From Bacteroidia bacterium (GTDB taxonomy: Bacteria > Bacteroidota > Bacteroidia > Flavobacteriales > NORP286): 8,127 nt of DNA. This document shows, in pieces, positions 5,967 to 8,127 of this stretch (positions are counted from its first letter, which is position 1; every line of letters starts with the position of its first letter). The position numbers and the translations under genes are program-made. The notes under the pieces are model-generated. The model was not told the origin of the DNA, did not search any database, and saw only the letters and a list, made by a program, of their open reading frames with translations. Where the stretch lies: NCBI GenBank assembly GCA_016763665.1, contig JAESTI010000020.1, positions 1-8,127 on the forward strand, written 5' to 3'.

Positions 5967-7217
5967 TTATTGTATTAATACTTTATATTCCTCATTTTCC
6001 TGTTCACTATTAATTCGAAGTATATATAATCCGGAACTGAATTTGGAAACATCTATAAAAATTGGTCCTCCCTGCATCTTTTCTTTAAAATCTGAATAAA
6101 TAACTCTTCCTGCCCTATCAAAAAGTTTTATTGTTAAAGTTTTAACTTCCTTATAATCAAAATATACTGTAAGGTTATTAGTTGCCGGATTAGGATAAAT
6201 GTGGACCTTATTTTCATAGCTAGCAGTATCACAAGAAGTACAAGAATTACATCCAGCAGCAGCTAAATTTTCAACAGAAACCAATTCGTTTCGATATTGA
6301 ATAATTGCATTTTGCATTTTAATGGTCTGCTGAGCAGTGAATATATTCATACAGCTATCATCAGAATAATCCATGTAGTTTTCAATCATTCGATCAAAAT
6401 TACATTGATAAGGCTTATAACAATCCGGGTATATTGAATAATAAGGATCTTTACATTTTGGTGTATCATCAATTCCGTCATCATCTATGCAATCTCCTCC
6501 TTCAAAATCGCCCCAGGGGTGTTCCAGATTTAAATAGTGCCCGATTTCATGTGTTACGGTTCTACCTGAGGCAAATGGATTGAGATTACCCTTTCTACCT
6601 AAGAAGTCATATCGAATTACCAAGCCATCTTTTGTCGATCCTGCCTGGCTAGAAGGGAAATAAGAATACCCCAAAATAGTTCCGTCATTAATTTTCTTCA
6701 CAACCCAAATATTAAGGTACTTGTTGGGATCCCATTGAATCAACGATTTCATTGTTAATTCATCATCATCCACATTAAAAGAATTCGTTTTGGAATACTC
6801 AACCCTGTTAATTCCCGATGTTGTATCACCATTTTCGTCATATGATGCCAAACAAAACCTTATCCTGGTATCAACTCCTACAGGATCGCCATTGTAGCCA
6901 TAGTTGTATTTTCCAAAATCCTCATTTAAAACTTCAATTTGACTCTTCACCTGATCATCTGAAATATTCTCCGACCCATTGTCATGCATTATATGAACCA
7001 CTATCGGAATGATGTACTTTATTTCGTTAGTTTTAGAAATTTTTAACGGAATTAGAGGCTGCTCCTTTTCTTTAAAGTACAACTCCTGTAACGCAGGATT
7101 TCTCTCCCAGATTTGCTCCATTAAAGTATTTGTCAAACATTTCTGAAATGATCTTGAAGTGATTTGTCCAACCACAATTTGGCTAGAAAGCACCAAAAGA
7201 AGTAGTAATCGTAACAT
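5967..7217 (-). CDS. Secreted M43 (pappalysin/cytophagalysin-like) zinc metalloprotease with T9SS C-terminal domain
   Basis: This 416-residue protein has a short signal peptide (residues 1-17, ending VVG before Gln18) and a pro-like segment. The catalytic domain opens with YIIPIVVHIMH and NISDDQVKSQIEVLNEDF at about 68-101. The zinc motif is HEIGHYLNLEH (His223, Glu224, His227, His233). Asn230 takes the place of the more common metzincin Gly, a variant known in this clan. The Met-turn ENYMDYSDDSCMNIFT (Met282) follows. Cysteines at 243, 255, 266, 272 and 289 fit the disulfides usual in the family (GDCIDDDGIDDTPKC). A short Cys-rich linker (CNSCTSC, 323-329) joins a type A sorting domain at about 337-416: YPNPATNNLTV, LFDRAGRVI, SSGLYILRI. 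The protease is thus expected to cross the outer membrane by the type IX system and to be released or attached at the surface. All key residues are present. The natural substrate is unknown. The gene is transcribed on its own or with weak read-through into the lipoprotein gene. Confidence 0.93.
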   Translation of the reverse strand: MLRLLLLLVLSSQIVVGQITSRSFQKCLTNTLMEQIWERNPALQELYFKEKEQPLIPLKISKTNEIKYIIPIVVHIMHDNGSENISDDQVKSQIEVLNEDFGKYNYGYNGDPVGVDTRIRFCLASYDENGDTTSGINRVEYSKTNSFNVDDDELTMKSLIQWDPNKYLNIWVVKKINDGTILGYSYFPSSQAGSTKDGLVIRYDFLGRKGNLNPFASGRTVTHEIGHYLNLEHPWGDFEGGDCIDDDGIDDTPKCKDPYYSIYPDCYKPYQCNFDRMIENYMDYSDDSCMNIFTAQQTIKMQNAIIQYRNELVSVENLAAAGCNSCTSCDTASYENKVHIYPNPATNNLTVYFDYKEVKTLTIKLFDRAGRVIYSDFKEKMQGGPIFIDVSKFSSGLYILRINSEQENEEYKVLIQ

Positions 7218-7283
7218 TTGCCAAAATTAAAATTAAAAGTCTAATATGTACGTCTTAATTACCAAGCAAGATGTTGGTATTGG

Positions 7284-7315
7284 CAGAAATAAGTATGATT
7301 TGAAGAAATTAACAA
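7284..7315 (-). promoter_or_regulatory. Weak candidate promoter for the metalloprotease gene
   Basis: On the minus strand a TTG (plus-strand 7313-7315) is followed after 21 nt by TATTTCTG (7284-7291), one mismatch from the -7 consensus TAnnTTTG. It would give a leader of about 60 nt to the ATG at 7217. The match is imperfect and other AT-rich sites could serve. Confidence 0.25.
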
Positions 7316-7441
7316 CATAATTCTATAATACTTGGCTTATCTCCCCTTGAGTTACTCTCAAGTACCTTTTCTACTACCAAAATGTCAATGATTAAGTAAT
7401 AAACTTAAAGAAAGCCACCCTTTCAAATATAATCAAGTTAG

Positions 7442-7450
7442 TTGTGACAA
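7442..7450. promoter_or_regulatory. Palindromic TTGTGACAA site, copy 1
   Basis: TTGTGACAA is a symmetric 9-mer (TTGT-G-ACAA). The copy here sits in the context TAGTTGTGACAAGTA, about 115 nt upstream of the candidate -33 box of the small secreted-protein gene. Its second copy lies 87 nt downstream. It is a possible regulator binding site; the regulator is unknown. Confidence 0.3.
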
Positions 7451-7528
7451 GTAATTTTTTTTTTCATGTAAGAATACCTGCTTTTTTTGTTAATTATAGA
7501 TGTTTTATATAGGAATATTATTCTGTTT

Positions 7529-7537
7529 TTGTGACAA
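7529..7537. promoter_or_regulatory. Palindromic TTGTGACAA site, copy 2
   Basis: This is the second exact copy of TTGTGACAA, about 27 nt upstream of the candidate -33 box. Its reverse complement extends to TAGTTGTCACAA, matching the first site's TAGTTGTGACAA at 11 of 12 positions, so the two sites can also be read as an inverted pair. The position just upstream of the promoter would suit an activator. Confidence 0.3.
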
Positions 7538-7563
7538 CTATTCTAAACTTTCAAAATTTTATG

Positions 7564-7596
7564 CTTGGATATTACTATGTTGATGTATTACATTTA
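7564..7596 (+). promoter_or_regulatory. Candidate promoter for the small secreted-protein gene
   Basis: TTG at 7565-7567 (within CTTGG) is followed after 21 nt by TACATTTA at 7589-7596, which matches the Bacteroidota -7 consensus TAnnTTTG at all but the last base. Transcription would begin near 7603, with a leader of about 34 nt before the ATG at 7637. Confidence 0.4.
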
Positions 7597-7636
7597 CCCT
7601 TAACAACGAATCAATAGTTCACTAAAAACCTATAAA

Positions 7637-7933
7637 ATGAAAAAATTAATCCCTATCTTAGTCTTAACTCTTCTTGTTTGGGAAGCACCACTCGTATTTG
7701 CAGGCCAAGCGTTTGATAAGGTTAAAACAGGCATTGTAAAAGAAGTTCACCAAGGGTCACGAATGGCAATGGTAGAACACAATGGAGCAATTTATAAAAT
7801 CGTTTTGGCAAACTCAAGAATTTCCAGAAAGGCGATTGTCAATGCACCAATTAATTTTGTTTTCTTTGGAGAGGACGGAGTAAACAAGAATGACCAACGT
7901 AAACCCGCAGGAAAAGAAGTTCAAAAGATGTAA
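7637..7933 (+). CDS. Small secreted/periplasmic protein of unknown function
   Basis: This is a 98-residue protein. Residues 1-22 form a clear Sec signal peptide (MKKLIPILVL..., ending VFA before Gly23), so the mature chain is about 76 residues. It has no lipobox and no cysteine. The mature part alternates polar and hydrophobic residues (TGIVKEVH, MAMVEHNGAIYKIVL, INFVFFGEDG), suggesting a small beta-barrel or OB/SH3-like fold of four to five strands. The tail is basic and polar (NDQRKPAGKEVQKM). The start is secure: the ATG begins the signal peptide and the upstream sequence is A-rich without a Shine-Dalgarno. The gene stands alone, with a candidate promoter and a strong terminator, as is common for small, well-expressed envelope proteins. 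I do not recognise a family; the fold is an inference from residue pattern only. Confidence 0.75.
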   Translation: MKKLIPILVLTLLVWEAPLVFAGQAFDKVKTGIVKEVHQGSRMAMVEHNGAIYKIVLANSRISRKAIVNAPINFVFFGEDGVNKNDQRKPAGKEVQKM

Positions 7934-7954
7934 TAATCCCGGTAATTAAAACTC

Positions 7955-7987
7955 AAAAGCCCTAATATATCAGTTAGGGCTTTTTTT
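7955..7987 (+). terminator. Intrinsic terminator of the small secreted-protein gene
   Basis: GCCCTAA at 7959-7965 pairs perfectly with TTAGGGC at 7974-7980 across an 8-nt loop, followed by seven T at 7981-7987. Four A at 7955-7958 extend the stem against the T-tract and make the structure partly bidirectional, so it may also serve the converging gene at the right edge. It begins 21 nt after the stop codon. Confidence 0.9.
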
Positions 7988-8063
7988 ATGTAAGGTTTTT
8001 CCTGAATTATCTACAATTTTGCTAACTCTAATTATAGTAACACAAGCTATTTAGAGGAGCGTA

Positions 8064-8127
8064 TTATTGAATTGAGTGCCCAAATCCGATATCCCATGTC
8101 CATTCATCGTTAAACACTGGTATATTC
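8064..8127 (-). CDS. C-terminal fragment of an unrecognised protein, cut by window edge
   Basis: On the minus strand an open frame enters from the right edge and ends at a TAA at 8064-8066. Its last 20 residues are NIPVFNDEWTWDIGFGHSIQ. The aromatic and glycine pattern (WTWDIGFG) looks like the end of a beta-rich or outer-membrane-type protein. A second frame on the same strand is also open here, so the assignment is tentative. It would converge on the small secreted-protein gene, sharing the terminator at 7955-7987. Confidence 0.35.
   Translation of the reverse strand, partial: NIPVFNDEWTWDIGFGHSIQ

Larger units (their letters stand above)
7218..7636. other. 419-nt divergent intergenic region, regulatory, no gene seen
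   Basis: This AT-rich stretch lies between the divergent starts of the protease and the small secreted protein. It holds candidate promoters for both, two copies of TTGTGACAA (7442-7450 and 7529-7537) and homopolymer T runs of ten (7455-7464) and seven (7482-7488). A small hairpin CTTGAG-N5-CTCAAG sits at 7346-7362. No convincing coding frame was seen on either strand. The length is large for two simple promoters, so a small RNA or a regulated promoter is possible. Confidence 0.5.

Noticed and set aside
6818..7012. Plus-strand open frame of 64 codons
   Set aside because: It is antisense to the N-terminal part of the metalloprotease, with no start context or motif.
7222..7229. TAATTTTG on the minus strand as the protease promoter -7 box
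   Set aside because: It matches TAnnTTTG exactly but ends only 4 nt before the ATG, leaving almost no leader, and lacks a -33 TTG at the right distance.
7346..7362. Hairpin CTTGAG-N5-CTCAAG as a terminator or small RNA end
   Set aside because: The stem is only six pairs, followed by a weak, interrupted T stretch, and no gene ends just before it.
8056..8125. Alternative minus-strand frame ending ...TQFNNTLL at the right edge
   Set aside because: It is also open, but its composition is less protein-like than the frame ending WDIGFGHSIQ; neither can be settled from this window.

Overview
The window looks like chromosome of an AT-rich member of the Bacteroidota, most likely a Cytophagales-type environmental bacterium. 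Four things point there: a GSCFA-family protein; a giant two-component-propeller/Y_Y_Y sensor fused to a SpoIIE-type phosphatase; a pappalysin-like (M43) metalloprotease with a type IX secretion C-terminal domain; and Bacteroidota-style promoter -7 elements (TAnnTTTG) with no clear Shine-Dalgarno sites. The phylum is well supported; the order is an inference.

Layout. Positions 1-99 hold the start of a minus-strand gene that runs off the left edge. An intergenic stretch follows, then a plus-strand GSCFA-family gene (405-1379). A near-perfect 33-nt palindrome (1395-1427) separates it from a convergent minus-strand gene of 1131 codon positions (1457-4852). That gene encodes a secreted-side double seven-bladed propeller, a Y_Y_Y domain, one membrane helix and a cytoplasmic PP2C/SpoIIE phosphatase. 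It is cut by a single in-frame TAG at 3551-3553. All motifs on both sides, including those just after the TAG, are intact. Upstream on the minus strand lie a lipoprotein gene (4975-5820), with its own consensus promoter and a strong terminator, and the T9SS-targeted metalloprotease gene (5967-7217). After a 419-nt AT-rich intergenic region comes a small plus-strand secreted-protein gene (7637-7933) closed by a strong terminator. The right edge carries the probable last 20 codons of another minus-strand gene.

How the genes work together. Four of the products carry export signals: the propeller sensor, the lipoprotein with a surface-export-like KDD signature, the T9SS protease and the small secreted protein. 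The region is therefore mostly about the cell surface and sensing. There is no tight operon; most genes appear to be separate transcription units. No tRNA, rRNA, CRISPR array, transposase or phage gene was seen.

The points most worth a second look are the amber codon in the sensor phosphatase, the triple ITD(S/P)PSGN(S/N)G motif in the lipoprotein, the 33-nt palindrome, and the paired TTGTGACAA sites upstream of the small secreted-protein gene. I did not find a clear new multi-gene system here.
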